The notes beneath the pieces were generated by a model. It searched no databases and was not told the origin of the DNA. It saw nothing but the letters and a program-made list of their open reading frames with translations. From assembly GCA_013368315.1 (NCBI GenBank), contig JAACJM010000198.1, positions 91,737-155,736 of the forward strand: 64,000 nucleotides of DNA, in the 5' to 3' direction. A program made the position numbers and the translations under genes. Shown here piece after piece: positions 14,390-26,256 of this stretch (positions within the stretch are counted from its first letter, which is position 1; every line of letters starts with the position of its first letter). The stretch is from Tetrapyrgos nigripes (taxonomy: Eukaryota; Basidiomycota; Agaricomycetes; Agaricales; Campanellaceae).

Positions 14390-16480
14390 CTAATACCTCG
14401 CCGGCAGCAGACTCTTCTCTACTATATACTTCGGTATCAGGCACTGCTTCTTTACCTTCCGCTCAATAGCAACCTTCTCTATCATCTCCCTCGTCAAGAT
14501 CACAACATCATCCTTCATATCTGGATCCTCCGCATCCCCAATAACACCAGGCTTCCGGATCTGCCCACAGCGATCCAACAAGCCCACTTCCTGCAACGCA
14601 AAAGCAGCGTCTTCCACTCTGATACTCGTGGCCTCTGCGATATCAGCCAAAGTACATTCAATCCTGACATGCGTAGTCGCGCTGCCGTCAGGGTTGGCTT
14701 TGGTGACAAAATGGCGGAAAGAGGCGAGTTTGTCGTCGATAGAATCAAATGAACCATCTTCATACACTTCTCCATCCCAGCCTTTGTTGCTTTTCTTTCG
14801 TTTTTTGAGTATGCCATCTTCTGAGGATTCTCGAGATGGGCTACCGAGATCAGGTGGGGTGCCTTTTGTGACAATTTCCGTAGTGCTGAGTGGTAAGACC
14901 GTAAGAAGTTTCCTGTAGAGAGGAGAGGGTGCCGTGAGCACTCAGTCAATGAAGGGCAGAAGAGATGGCACGCACCTGAAGAATCGTATCAAGGCGGAGA
15001 CCCAATAAGATAAATAACTGCGCAGCCCCAAGTCTGATAGTGGTCGTTCAGGAGTACCAGTTTTTCCTTCACGTCGGGAGAGCTCGTAGCTGAATTCAAT
15101 CATGAGGGCTCCAAACCCCTGTTTTTGGAATGGAGGTAGAGTGAGAATGCAGGCAAGGTTGTAGTCATCATAAGACACTTTTTCCTGTAAACATAAGCTG
15201 CTTGTTAGCGAGGGACAAAGAGAGAATAAGGTAAGAGATACCTTCGAGAAAAATCCGAGTAAATTGTCTTTTTGCGAGGTTGCGTCAGTGAGGATGTAGA
15301 AAAGGACTAGAATCCAGTCAGAGACGTTGTAGAACAAGGATTGACAGCGGAGAGGCATTTACAGTTATCGCAATCGAAAAATAACGTTTTGACGTCTATG
15401 AAGAGCTTTCCAAATAGGGAAAGGTTTTGGCAGTAGAGCTGAAGAAACATTTCACGGGGTAAGCACATAAAAGCGAACCAGGAACTGGAGATTGACCTTG
15501 GCTTTCGCACCATCCACCTCCCATATCGTATGCGCTCCACGTTGATAGACCTTATTTCCAGGTGGGTGTTTCACAAGACAGTTTTTCTGGCAAAGTGAAA
15601 GATTGTCAGTTAGGGGAAGAATAAGAGCCTAGTCAATACGCACCGTGTGTAATTCCCAAGAGGCACTATCCGTCATGTACTTGAAACACATACCACACAC
15701 CCACAAAAAAGGTTTCTCTCCGTGAGTACTGAACCTGTTCAGCCCACCGGCGAACAAATCTGTGGTGCGGGCATGGGAACGGCTAGACTTGTGAAGACCT
15801 GGAATTTTTGGGGTCCCAACGTTAGATGTACTTGGAGCGGGTTCGTGGTCCTCGTTTTCGGTGAGAGGATATGGTGAAAAGTACCTGGAATTGGGAAGTG
15901 GAACAGTTAGTTAGCATTGTCGGACGAAGCTTCAAAATTTCTTCTACGCACCATGTTTTGATTAACCACTGCCCAAAGATAACCTTGTCAAAATTTCGCT
16001 GCGCGTATATCTTGCGATGATGCTGAAAGTCGAACTCGTCTTCGGTCATGATCACGGTGGTTTGATTGACACCATTTTGAGCAACGAGGCCAGAGTGGTG
16101 CTCAGGGTCTTCCGGTTCGGACAGAGAAGAAACAGAACGACTGCGAGAGCCAGGAAGAGAACCAGATTGACTGCCCGCGCGCTTTCGTTTTCGTCCTCCT
16201 CCTGCGCTGCCAGTGCTTCCTGCTGCCGAAGTTGATTGCATGGGCTGGAGAAGAGACTTCGGAACCCAGTCATCGTGCCGTTTTTCCAAATTCACGTAAT
16301 GGATGTAGACTTCTGGCTCGTCTCCGTCTCTTTCTTGCAGGATGATCACAGGCTCTAAGGGTCAGACATGATTAAGTTTCGTATGTTTTAAACAGCAAAC
16401 CACTCACCCTCACGGTCATGTCTAAGGACAGTATGTTGAGGTGTCTGATGGCTGATGGTGACAACGTGCGTTGGGGGCAT
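14390..16480 (-). CDS. ESA1: MYST-family histone acetyltransferase (Esa1/Tip60 type)
   Basis: Eight exons (16480-16408, 16354-15952, 15884-15644, 15586-15497, 15438-15363, 15306-15242, 15184-14976, 14912-14390) join in frame to 559 residues. N-terminal Tudor-knot/chromo barrel (VYIHYVNLEKRHDDWVPKS), a basic Ser-rich linker, the C2HC MYST zinc finger (LWVCGMCFKYM...WELHTKNC), then the acetyl-CoA core with the active-site Cys in YNLACILTLPPFQKQGFG and EFSYELSRREGK, ending in the helical region TLADIAEATSIRVEDA. Known role of Esa1: H4/H2A acetylation in NuA4, transcription and DNA repair. Unusual: about 85 extra residues (SPSRESSEDG, KKRKKSNKGW and more) split the C-terminal part after WVSALIRFF. 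MOF/Sas2-type relatives are the alternative. Confidence 0.88.
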
Positions 16481-16996
16481 TCCGACTGGGATGCGACGAG
16501 TAGGACGAAAGTCAAGGCAGCGATGACGAAAGTCGCGTTCTCCAAGTTTTATTGACAAATTTGTTTCTGGCCGGGAGGACTCAAAAAAAGATCTCCAAAC
16601 ATACCTCCTCCAAATCTCTACTTTGTAGTCTCAAATAGGGTACTTCTAGAACAAAATTTGGAAGAAGACATGCATTTCAGGCCAAGTGGACCGGCGCTCA
16701 ATTAACTTTATTTGGCTCTCAGTCTCGGCTCTACCCAAAACTGGAAGCAACGCCATTTTGCAGACCATTTGCTTCAACGCTGAGCGTGCACTGAGTCCCA
16801 TCCTTTGTGTCGCAAGAAATGTACAAGGGCTACCGTTGTCAAGCGCTGACCTCATGGGACGAAAATCTCAAGGTGTGCAGAAGGCAGGAGCGAGGGCAGT
16901 TAGCTTAAAGATAAGTACATAGTTGTACCGCAACATCTAGAAATACATTTTTTGAGAATAACATGTTGGACACAACGAGATCTGCTTTAGTTACCC
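16481..16996. other. intergenic between acetyltransferase and GAR transformylase
   Basis: This is the 5' flank of the minus-strand acetyltransferase and the 3' flank of the minus-strand transformylase. No further gene seen. Confidence 0.5.
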
Positions 16997-17801
16997 CTAC
17001 TGAAAAGAGGGTTAGCGTGACAGAAGCAGAAGCAGAAAGCAATTCACCTCAACCGAGACGGGCTTCACCTCGTCCAACATTGTCTTTGTAGCCTGTACAA
17101 TGATCTCCCATTCCACCTTGTGAAGCCTCGTCGCAAAAGTCTCCAGCGTATCTCCTTCCTCAAAGGCCACCTCTCGGACAATCAAAGGTTCTCCCCGATC
17201 CACTGCTCTGACGACTTTATGCACCATAACACCCGAATGCTTGATCTCTCCCTTCTGATACGCCTCGTATGCGCGCTCAATCGCATTCGTCCCATCAAAC
17301 GCTCCAGGTAAAGCAGGATGCAGGTTAATGACCGGTATTGGCTTTTTCACAGGTTCCGAATCGTCTGCCGGTGGTTTTATCCCATACAGGAGATCCAGAA
17401 AGCTATCTCCAAAGACGTGCATCCACCCTGCAAGGACGACAATGTCTGGAGATTCTTGCAGGACGATTTTGGCGACCTCTGCGTCGTAATCGTCTCGTGT
17501 TTTGCCTGGGTTAGCCTTGAGGTAGGGTTGAAGGGCTAGATAGGCTGTTCGAATAGGTGGCGAGGCTTCCTTCGCCCGAGTGAGACCGTAAGCTGCTTTA
17601 CGGTTAGATAGAACCAATGCGATCTCCGCATGTGGAAGGGCAGGAGTATTCAGCGCATCGATCAAGGCCTGGAGATTTGTTCCTAAGTAGGTTGGTCATA
17701 AACGTGAGTTGAACCATTCTGAACAAGTGAGTGAATTTTGAGATTGACTCTTCACCTGAACCGGAGATGAGGACTACGATGCGCCTTGGAGAAATGGTCA
17801 T
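16997..17801 (-). CDS. ADE8: phosphoribosylglycinamide formyltransferase (GAR transformylase)
   Basis: Exons 17801-17756 and 17682-17048 give 227 residues; a third exon holds only the stop codon (16999-16997). Seen: RIVVLISGSGTNLQALIDAL at the N-terminus, NRKAAYGL, VVLAGWMHVFGDSFL, NLHPALPGAFDGTNAIE (family catalytic HPALPG) and HSGVMVHKVVRAVDRGEPL. It transfers a formyl group from 10-formyl-tetrahydrofolate to GAR in purine synthesis, in the cytosol. The last intron (17047-17000) has GTGAAT, a CTAAC branch-like motif and a TTTTCAG acceptor. Read through, the frame would run to 17012 and add a low-complexity leucine tail. An in-frame ATG at 17903 would add 34 Arg/Ser-rich residues; the chosen start matches the usual length. 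Confidence 0.9.
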
Positions 17802-18055
17802 TCGGAGTGTAGATGCAAGCTCATTACTGAAATTTGCAAACGTGCTTCTTAGCGAGCGGCGTGCATGATGTAAAAATTTTCGTGGTTTCTTCCTCAACGT
17901 CATTGCCGTTCAAGACACCAGTAAGCCCACCGTTTACCTGGTCTACTTATGCTGACGCAGTCCTGCAGTTACTAGAGATTTGCCCTTTCTTTTTAGCCTA
18001 GAAACTCGTTTTCTAACTTGTTCTGGACATTTTGATTTATCTTGGATTTATCGAA

Positions 18056-19098
18056 ATGTCAGGCTCAGTAGACATCCCAGGATCACCTCATTCTGTGCAT
18101 TCTTCTCTATCAGGACTCTCTGGACTCTCTGGATCTCCGCCAACATTAGACCCCGGCACACTCTCTATCCTAGACCAGTTTTTGTCAGACAAGGCAGAGG
18201 AAGAAACTCTGTTTAATACTTTGTCCCAACAAGCTACAGCGCTGGACGTTGCAGGTCTTGCACTGGAAGAAGACAAAGATGAGAAACCTATGATAAGTGT
18301 GGACCAATATCGAAAGGCATTCGGAGAGGATTGGCAACTCAGTCAGTTTTGGTGAGTTATCAACTTAATTCGTTCCTTTTTTGCGTTTCGCGGACCAAGA
18401 GGTACATATGCACCTCATCTATCTTGGGCTTTTCTATCATCCTGTCTCGCTGATGGTATTGCTCGTCACTTCTTCAAGGTACTCCACCTCATTCGCAACC
18501 CGCCTAGCCAAAGCAATGTACTCCATCTGCGAGCCTTCCACCACAGTTGCCTTCCTCTGCTGCCCAACAGCCTTCGTCGCCTTTCAACACGAATACCCTC
18601 AGAAAAACACCTATTTGTTGGAGTTTGACCAACGTTTTTCGGTGCTTGCTCCTAAACTTTTTATCCCTTATGATTTGGACGAACCAGATGACTTTCCGAA
18701 CACGTTAAGAGAAAAGGTGGATTTGGCTGTTGTTGACCCACCTTTCTTAAACGAGGTATGTGCTCTTCTGCCCTTTTGCTTTCTTTGCTGAAAGTAAGCT
18801 GTTGGACTGATTGATACCTATTCCCCTTCACCCTTTCCTCGTCTGCCTGCAACAGATAACGAACCAAAAACTCTCCCAAACCCTCCGTCAGATTCTTCAT
18901 CCAACTCGTGGCAAACTTCTTGTCATCACCTCTACCTCGGTCGAGCCCGTGCTGTTTAAAGTGTATTCTGACGCACCACTCGGTCCCTTGCGGAAAACGG
19001 CTCTCAACGTCGAGCATGGGCAGCTAGCGAATGATTTCGCTTCTTGGGGCTCTTGGGAGGGAGCTGAGAAGTTTGGGGCGGAGGTTGAAGAAAGTTAG
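18056..19098 (+). CDS. EFM5: EF1A lysine methyltransferase, Efm5/EEF1AKMT1 type
   Basis: Exons 18056-18351, 18479-18755 and 18856-19098 give 271 residues. After a Ser-rich leader come ILDQFLSDKAEEE, EDWQLSQFWYS, a degenerate Rossmann region (CEPSTTVAFLCCPTAFVAF, YLLEFDQRF), and the catalytic DPPF motif in VDLAVVDPPFLNE. This is the pattern of the N6AMT2-derived family, which methylates elongation factor 1A (Lys79 in yeast) and not DNA. The gene is divergent from the GAR transformylase, with about 250 bp between the two starts, so they may share a promoter. Confidence 0.85.
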
Positions 19099-19729
19099 AG
19101 GCAGTAATGGCTGATGGCGTCCGGAGTAAGCAGGCCGTCGTATGCTTTCAGGACTTGTACATCCTCTACATCTTTAGATGCATTTGTAGATTTAGAAGAT
19201 TCTTCTGTCACATAGAGATCAGACTAGACAATTACAGTGTTATGTACAATGTACAGTTGGACATTTAGTTATGGACATAGTTACATTGCAAAATTTGGAT
19301 GAGATTGAGAAAAGAGCGATTAATTGGCGATTAAGTATGATGCGGGAGTTACGGCAAAAAGTTCGGCAGAAGTCACGTCTGGCTGGCATCAACACAACAT
19401 CGTCCCTCAAGCTCAAGGCAAGGCCGAAATCGCCCTCAAAACTCGCCAAGTGAGTATACGAACGTCTTTCATACATACTAGAACTGTCCAGCTGTCTTGC
19501 TGAGAGTTTTGGGTCGGAAGTAAAGTGAGGAAAAGGTGGATGGATTGGTTGAAAGTTGGATGACAGACGGGACTGGGATTGGGAAGCGATTCTTGCAGGA
19601 CCTTTTAGTGGATACTGGGTCCATCTCTCGACCTGGATTATCCTCTTCTTTTGTCCATTCTATCGTTTGGTTGACCGGGGGCTGACTGTTATTTTTGCGC
19701 CTTACCCAGCTTCCGCCTCAAAAGCCAGC
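19099..19729. other. intergenic and probable 5' leader of eS10
   Basis: No gene recognised. A pyrimidine-rich stretch (19630-19670) precedes the eS10 start codon, as is common upstream of ribosomal protein genes. Confidence 0.4.
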
Positions 19730-20353
19730 ATGATCATTCCCAAGGAAAACCGTAGAATCATCTACGAGAACCTTTTCAAGGGTGCGTTCTTCTTATCTTT
19801 GCTGGTTGGCGTAATTTCTGACTGTCTCCTTCGTTTGTATCGCTCGTTCTGACTGTCTCTACCAACACCGTTCCGTGATCCAATTACCAAAATCCTACAG
19901 AGGGCGTTCTTGTCGCCAAAAAAGATTTCAATGCTCCCAAGCACGAAGAACTGGATGTCCCCAACCTCCAGGTTATTAAAGCCCTCCAAAGCCTTACATC
20001 CAAGGGATACGTCAAAACACAGTTTTCATGGCAATGGTACTACTACATCCTCACCCCGGAAGGTGTTGAGTATTTGAGGGAATGGTGCGTCTTCTATCCT
20101 TACTCCTGCGTAGCAATGTTTCTCAAGTGCTCCCCACACTGTTCAGGCTCCACTTGCCCGCCGAAATCGTCCCCGCTACCCACAAAAAAGCCGTTCGTCC
20201 TCCTCGTCCCGCTGGTGTCCGCCCTGGAGGAGGCGAGGGTGCTTACCGTCCTCCCCGTGGTGACCGTGAGGGTTACAGGAAGAAGGAAGACGGTGCCCTG
20301 GAGAGTTCAGGCCGCAATTCGCTGGTGTTGGACGGGGTGCTCCCAGGGAGTAA
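19730..20353 (+). CDS. RPS10: 40S ribosomal protein eS10 (frame broken near its end)
   Basis: Exon 1 (19730-19781, [17 protein letters not shown]), exon 2 (19901-20084) and exon 3 (from 20147) encode the eS10 winged-helix domain ([50 protein letters not shown]) and an Arg/Gly-rich tail. The protein sits on the head of the small ribosomal subunit near the mRNA entry channel. At 20296-20298 a run of three Cs is one base short: before it the frame reads KKEDGA, after it another frame reads [18 protein letters not shown] and stops at 20353, exactly the family ending. Read uncorrected, the frame runs on to 20447 with unrelated residues. Because the protein is essential, an assembly error in the C run is the simplest explanation. 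Confidence 0.9.
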
Positions 20354-20674
20354 ATGCGAACGCGAACGCGGATGTATGCGTGTATGTTGCAGGAGCCTTT
20401 TCATCGTTACCCTTACGGCGTACGGTGCGGTGCCTTGCAGGGTGTAAGGTGTACAGACGATTCTGAATGCATACGGGATGTATATTCGATTGTTTCTTTT
20501 AGCCCCGCGCCGTATGGATAACTTTACATACATGTCACCTCTATGCTAAATATGAGACATGCATACTTTTCTCTTCTTATGGTTGGAGAACGTTTGAGAG
20601 TCAGGACCAAAGCTTCGAGCTTAAAGGGTTTCTGTGTTCAGTGCTTTATTGGCTCATCATGAACCAATCATTAT
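20354..20674. other. 3' flank of eS10, no gene seen
   Basis: Probable 3' untranslated region of eS10 and spacer to the F-box pseudogene. Confidence 0.4.
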
Positions 20675-21950
20675 CCTTCTACCCACTTAATGGTGAGGTA
20701 AAATCCTGCAGTCCTCAGCTTCTCAAAAGCTTCGTAACCCTCACGCTGTTCAACACCATAGTACTTGGAAGCCTTCACAGAGACGCTACCTCAGGAGCCA
20801 GCGTGATTCGATCGCTTGGGCTAGCAGAGAAGTAAACAGCTCTAGCTCGGCGCCAATGGCCTCAATTCCTAGGTGTCGCAACTTCGGTACCTGTATACTG
20901 ACGTTGGAGCGCTGCTGCACCTCTTGGTCAAAGTCACCTTTGACTCGCAGAGGTCAGGGAGTGTTCGAAATGGAGTGTCATCCAGGTCGTAGGCCTCTAT
21001 CTCCGCTACTGTCAGATTTTGCAGATTGGGGAGAAGCTGGAGGGCAGGAATGACATTGATAGGCCCTCGGAGGTGCAGCATTGCCACTGCGCCAAGCTCA
21101 GGAATTTATCGTGGATCTTCAGAGCTCCGGCCACGACGATATTGGTCTAATTGCCCCGTCTGAATGTGCAGGCTTTTTTGCAGACTAGGTAAACGAGTCT
21201 TGGCAAGCAATCTGAACATCTTGTCCATACTGTGTCCATATCTACTTCATTTCTCTGCGTGATCGACAGGGTGAGGAGGTCGTTTAAAGGGACAATAAGT
21301 TTGTTAGAGCGTCCTTCGTATTCGTAGACTTTGGTTAATGTGAGGCTTTTGGGCTTACAGGACATAAGCCACCCTAGATAGTAGTTTGGAATGGACGGTT
21401 TGATCGCTTGTCAAAGACAGACTTTCGAGACTAGCGCAGGCAATATCACCGTCAAAGTATTCGATGATGCACCGCTTGGGCCTGAGCCTGGCGTCAGAGA
21501 GCGTAAAACCGGAGCTTTCATCCAAGAATGGTACAAGCCAGCCTTTAGAAAGCTCAAGAGTGTAGGATCGGAAAACGGTGGATGGAACCTAACAATCTTT
21601 TCACGGCAGCCTGTTCTCGAATGATTCGCGATAAGATACCCAACCAGGAAGTACGGTAAAACACGAGACAAGCTACTGAGCGTGCAGTCTCCGTGCAAAC
21701 GAAACGAAAGAGGGTGATTTTATGACCTTCCCCATACGTCCAGATACCTTTCCAGTTCTGCACGGTTTGCGGAGAAAATGTAGCTTCTCCTGAAGCTGGT
21801 TGATTTTGGCATTGTATGAGTGTAGATCCTCTCTTCCCAAACACAACGTAGAATCAATAGTTTCTAGTGTATGGCAAGGGACAGGGATTTGGTGAAATAG
21901 AGATGTGATTCCTTCAGAGCCTCTTGTAGTTTTTAGTCGACTACCCGAAT
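20675..21950 (-). pseudogene. F-box protein pseudogene
   Basis: Fragments in several frames align in order with the F-box gene at 43140-44803. They include YNAKINQLQEKLHFLRK (coiled coil before the F-box), PKSLTLTKVYEY, IVPLNDLLTLSITQRNEVDM, LRGPINVIPALQLLPNLQNL, FRTLPDLCES, and a C-terminal EQREGYEAFEKLRTAGF. The F-box itself and a large middle part are missing, and stops and frame changes separate the pieces. This is a diverged, dead copy. Basidiomycetes carry large families of such proteins, which link targets to SCF ubiquitin ligases. Confidence 0.65.
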
Positions 21951-23970
21951 ATCTTAATAAGCGAAGGTACCGAGCCAAGAGTCTGCCTAGGGGAGACTAC
22001 GAATAAGGTCCCGGAGTTGTGCCTGAATATTGGAGCCCGTGTCTCTGGGTGCGCTACAATCTTGAGCAGATGAGAAAAAGAGTTGTAGAGGCAGTTCTTC
22101 AAGTTCAATCGAACAACTGCACACGAAGTTCACGTGCTGGACGCGGTCTTCTCGTGAACCACAACTGCCAGAGCCATCTTCGCCACTCCCGGACATTTGC
22201 CTATAGATTCTCTGTCAATGTACCTTTCTTACACAGGGGGAAGTCTCTCCTAGTCTGGTGTGAATGCTTTGTCTGCTCAGAAACGAGCAAATTGCTCAAT
22301 AGCGCTCAACCCTTATACCAGTTGCAGGGAAGCTTTGCTTTTGAGTCTTGTAAAAACGCGCCCAAGTCTTGTCAAGCATATCTTACTCCTAGGATGATTT
22401 GAGGAGCTGTCTCGCGAAACGCGAAAGACAAGATATTTTGATTGTCTACCATGAGTTTCCAACCTTTCTCGAATGCCAGTAACTGACCTTCTCGTCGGTA
22501 GAGCTGGAAGTTCCAAGGCCTGCGACTTGTCCTTGGTGGCTTTCTCTGGTTCCGTCGACAATTCCGTTTCTCTCCCCGGCACGTCCTTACATGACTACTG
22601 CTTTACATTACTTCGACAATCCTCGGAATTTTTCGTCCAATCCAACAGTCTCACCCGAATTTCTGGCATATGTTTGGGATTCCGGCCGCAGTTCCGTCTC
22701 TGCCGGTTCGTACAAATGCTCGACAGAGCGTCGGCTTCTAGACTCTACTACCATGGAACTCCTCGCTTGTCAAGCCTAGCAGTGAGCACCTCTGCAATGG
22801 ACATGAACACTCAGAGCTTACACCACATTACCTCGAGCTCGGAAAGTACATATCTCCGATTTCGTCTCTGTCGTTTCATACGCCACTGGCAGATACGCCT
22901 CATGTCCCTCTGCCGCCTTTGTACTCTATATACCCTGGTACACTCGGGCTCGCCAAGATGCTCTGTGAATGCCTTGGACCTAAATTTACATCAACCTATG
23001 GACCATAGTTCATTGTCATTCTGATGTCTGTTATCTTTTAGCGGTCTTTTGTAAAACAGTGTTTCCCTATTACGATTTGGCGGCTATCCTTGCAAGGTGA
23101 GCCATAGTAGCGGGTTAGTTGAGCACACAGTAGAGTTGAAGGAGGAGGAGCATTTGGAAAGATAGATCCCCGTGTATCGCGGGAAAGGCTAATCCTTGAT
23201 CCTCGTAGGCTAAATGCAATTATGTATGTGCTTGACAACGAAACATCATTTAAGTATAAGGACGGCATTCGTTGAACTACTGCAAGAGAATGAAAGCGAA
23301 TACAGAAACGGCGATCCGCGGATCCCTGTTGATAAAGCGGGAAAGTCGAGAACTACGGGGTACACGGAGGTTTTACGTAGGTCCACTTCACTCCGGATAG
23401 AACAAGAAAAGAAACAGGGCGAACACCCAGGTTGGCGACTTCTCGTCCCTGTGGACGTCCAGCTGATCGCGAAGTGGTTCAGCTGATCTCGAAGAGCGTT
23501 GGGATGAAATGTAAATGAAATGCATACGCGCATAACCACATTCGTACGTATCATTAGGTCCAACGGAGTGTACCTAGTGGGCTAGTAGTACGGCAAAGCA
23601 GAGTACATGGAAGCGACTAGTTATAGAGCAAATAACAAGCTCGGCGTAAGTCTCAAAGGGGTCTGTAGTCCCCTCAGTCTGCATAGGAAGCGTAACGTAT
23701 CAGGCCATGACATCTAGAAGTAGCGGCTCCAGTTCCATACCAAAATAGAGAACAGCTCATGGTGTCATAGTGCGCGCGCTTTCCTATCCTTCCCTCTTCT
23801 CTTCTCGAGATTCCAAGCCGACGGCCCTCGTTGTCCTCCAAATCGATATATTGTCCTGCCTGCCCCAATGCAAATTCCAGCAACTGCTATCCCTCCCCAA
23901 TGGAATGATGTGAATATCAAAGGCATCAGCATAACCGTCCTTGGGTCTGATGCAAATGTGACGACCAATG
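21951..23970. other. 2-kb stretch without a supported gene
   Basis: A plus-strand open frame of 183 codons (22473-23024) contains an internal repeat of an RLCRF motif but has no recognisable domain. It may be an old F-box family remnant. Nothing else is supported. Confidence 0.35.
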
Positions 23971-24288
23971 TCAAGCCTTCACGGGTTTATCGAAACCATC
24001 AAACGCTCCTGCTGGAGTGAGGAACACTGGATCCTGAGCGATCGTTGGGAGGTTAAGCCAGTCGCTGACCGGGATACCCGCAGTGCTATCTGCAGGCTGT
24101 TCGATGATAAGTTCCTCTAGCACACTGGGTTCTACGCTAGCTCCTGATCGCGCATCTTTGGAAGATTTACGTGTCGGTGTAGGAGGCGTGGAATCTGAGC
24201 GTGGATTGTATGTGATGCGCGTGAGTTGGGTGAAGAGAGAACGTTGAGTTGATACTTGTGCGTCAGTGGAAGATGTTTCTTGTGACAT
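23971..24288 (-). CDS. small hypothetical protein, Ser/Thr/Pro-rich
   Basis: A single-exon frame begins MSQETSSTDAQVSTQRSLFT, continues RITYNPRSDSTPPTPTRKSS, and ends with PVFLTPAGAFDGFDKPVKA, about 105 residues. Composition and the clean start are protein-like, with no membrane segment or known domain. The frame stays open upstream of the chosen ATG to 24567, but that part looks like untranslated sequence. I do not recognise it. Confidence 0.35.
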   Translation of the reverse strand: MSQETSSTDAQVSTQRSLFTQLTRITYNPRSDSTPPTPTRKSSKDARSGASVEPSVLEELIIEQPADSTAGIPVSDWLNLPTIAQDPVFLTPAGAFDGFDKPVKA

Positions 24289-25491
24289 TGTAGAAGTAGC
24301 TGAAGTACAAGTGAAATTTGGGGTTTTATTGAGAAAAAGGTGGGCGATAAAATAGTCTGCAGTCTGATGATGAATATAACGTTCACGGTGAGATACTCGA
24401 GATGGTGCTTGCCTATGGAAGGTTCTGGATCGGTCTCTGATAATAGTCCAACGTGCGCGAAAGATGCCTGGGAGATGATGCCTAGGCAGAGTACTCGCTA
24501 CTACAAACCAGTAGTTATGGACGCGAAGATTAAGAGCAGTGGGAGTCCGCAGAGGATCTCGCCCCAAAGTCTGAAGGTTTTTAAAGGCCTTCGGAGTTCT
24601 TCCGACGTATTGAATCAGATCAATTGCATGACGTACGCGTGGACCGTGTCCTGGAAGTTGATTGGACAGTCAAGTTTACAAGCCGCATTCACAGGGCGGC
24701 AGGACGGTTATTATCCGTTTTGCGGTGCCGTTTGCTCAATGGACTGGACGAATGACTCGAAAACATGAAACATGTTCTGCAGAGGAGTAAGTACAAAAAG
24801 TAGAGTATGTAGAACAAGTCGTATGGGAACGATCGGTCGACCTTAGCATGGAGATACCTGCTCCCATGCAACTCCGGTACCCCAGCTCACTTCGACTTCT
24901 TACGACTGTATTGCTCTTGCTACAGGTGACATGTAAGAGTAAATTTTCCGAAATATCGATTATATTTTAGAGACCACGCCTTCGCGCTTCCTGAAACGGA
25001 TGTAGGAGACAAGAGCTGCCCGGGCCCACACTCACATCCTCGGCGAGATTCGCCGTACATCGCTACGATTCGCGAATTTCGGTTGATGGAATAAAGACCG
25101 GTAGAAGCTTGAAGCCCATTCCTGATCCTAGAAGTGGCGATAGCAAGGCCTGAGACACGGAAAGCAGGAGGTCTCCGCAGAAAGTAGCGACAGCACCAGT
25201 TCAGCCCAGGCTGAGAGCGTTCAGTGTAGAGAGGTTGACTTTTAGTTCGTCAAAGTGTTTGCTTGAAAGGTACAGTGTTAAGCCCGAACTGCCGAGCTGC
25301 CGAACCGCCGAACTGTACAGCTACTTGTGTGGCTTGCTTAGTCAGTAGTCACGAGCCGCTCATCGAATCGCTGACTGAGCTCGTTACAGACGCTCCTCAA
25401 GAACTCAAGGTCGGTGACCTATTGTAGACCTCTTTGTCGTTGCTAACATCGTTCTTTTGACAGACCAGGGTCTACATCAAGATGGGTACGT
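24289..25491. other. intergenic, promoter side of eL19
   Basis: No gene seen. Near 25283-25312 there is a short tandem GCCGAACTGCCGAGCTGCCG-type repeat. An AGGTCGGTGACC...TTGACAG stretch (about 25408-25462) could be an intron in the eL19 leader. Confidence 0.35.
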
Positions 25492-26256
25492 TTTTTCAGC
25501 AGGGAAACTTTACCCAAAGGACAGAAAACCTAATCTATAATTTCCACTTTTTCAGTCAACCTCCGCTCCCAAAAACGTCTCGCCGCCTCTGTCGCCGGCG
25601 TGGGCAAACGCAAAATCTGGCTTGACCCTGCTGAGCAGGCTGAGATCGGCAATGCCAACTCCCGTACGCACGTCAAAAAGCTCATCAAGGATGGCCGTGT
25701 GATTATTAAACCCACCACCATCCACTCTCGTGCTCGTACTCGCGATCTCCTTGCCGCCAAGCGCAAGGGTAGGCACACTGGTACTGGTAAGAGGCAGGGT
25801 ACGGCCGAGGCTCGTATGCCCACCAAGGTCCTCTGGATGAGAAGGCAAAGGGTTTTGAGGAGATTGCTGAGGAAGTACAGAGAAGCTGGCAAGATCGACA
25901 AGCACTTGTGAGTTTTCCGTGTTGTCTAGCCTCGCAGAATTCTGATAGACGTCTTCCGTATATTAGATACCACTCCCTGTACCAGAAATCCAAGGGTAAC
26001 GTTTTCAAAAACAAGCGTGTCCTTATGGAGTACATCCACAAGGCCAAGGCTGAGAAGACCCGTACAAAGATCCTCACCGACCAAATGGAGGCTCGCCGTG
26101 TCAAGAACAAGGCATGTAGTTTTTTCTTCGAAATCTGCAATGTTTATCTGATCACCTTGTACTTTACAGGCTGCCAGGGAACGTCGTGCTGCCCGTGTTC
26201 TCGAGAAGAGGCAAGCCATCATTGCCGTCGAGCACGAAGCACCCGTCCAGGAGTAA
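25492..26256 (+). CDS. RPL19: 60S ribosomal protein eL19
   Basis: Exons 25492-25495, 25556-25907, 25967-26111 and 26170-26256 join to 195 residues. Exon 1 contributes only ATGG. The protein reads [20 protein letters not shown], then [38 protein letters not shown], and a long basic C-terminal helix ([18 protein letters not shown]). It binds rRNA in the large subunit and forms an intersubunit bridge. The third intron has a GC donor (AAG|GCATGT): no GT donor keeps the frame and the conserved [12 protein letters not shown] sequence. Confidence 0.95.

Noticed and set aside
22473..23024. 183-codon plus-strand frame with RLCRF repeated
   Set aside because: The repeat suggests something real, but no domain is recognisable and no start context or introns support a gene.
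24340..24768. 142-codon plus-strand frame
   Set aside because: Overlaps the opposite-strand hypothetical gene flank and has no recognisable features.
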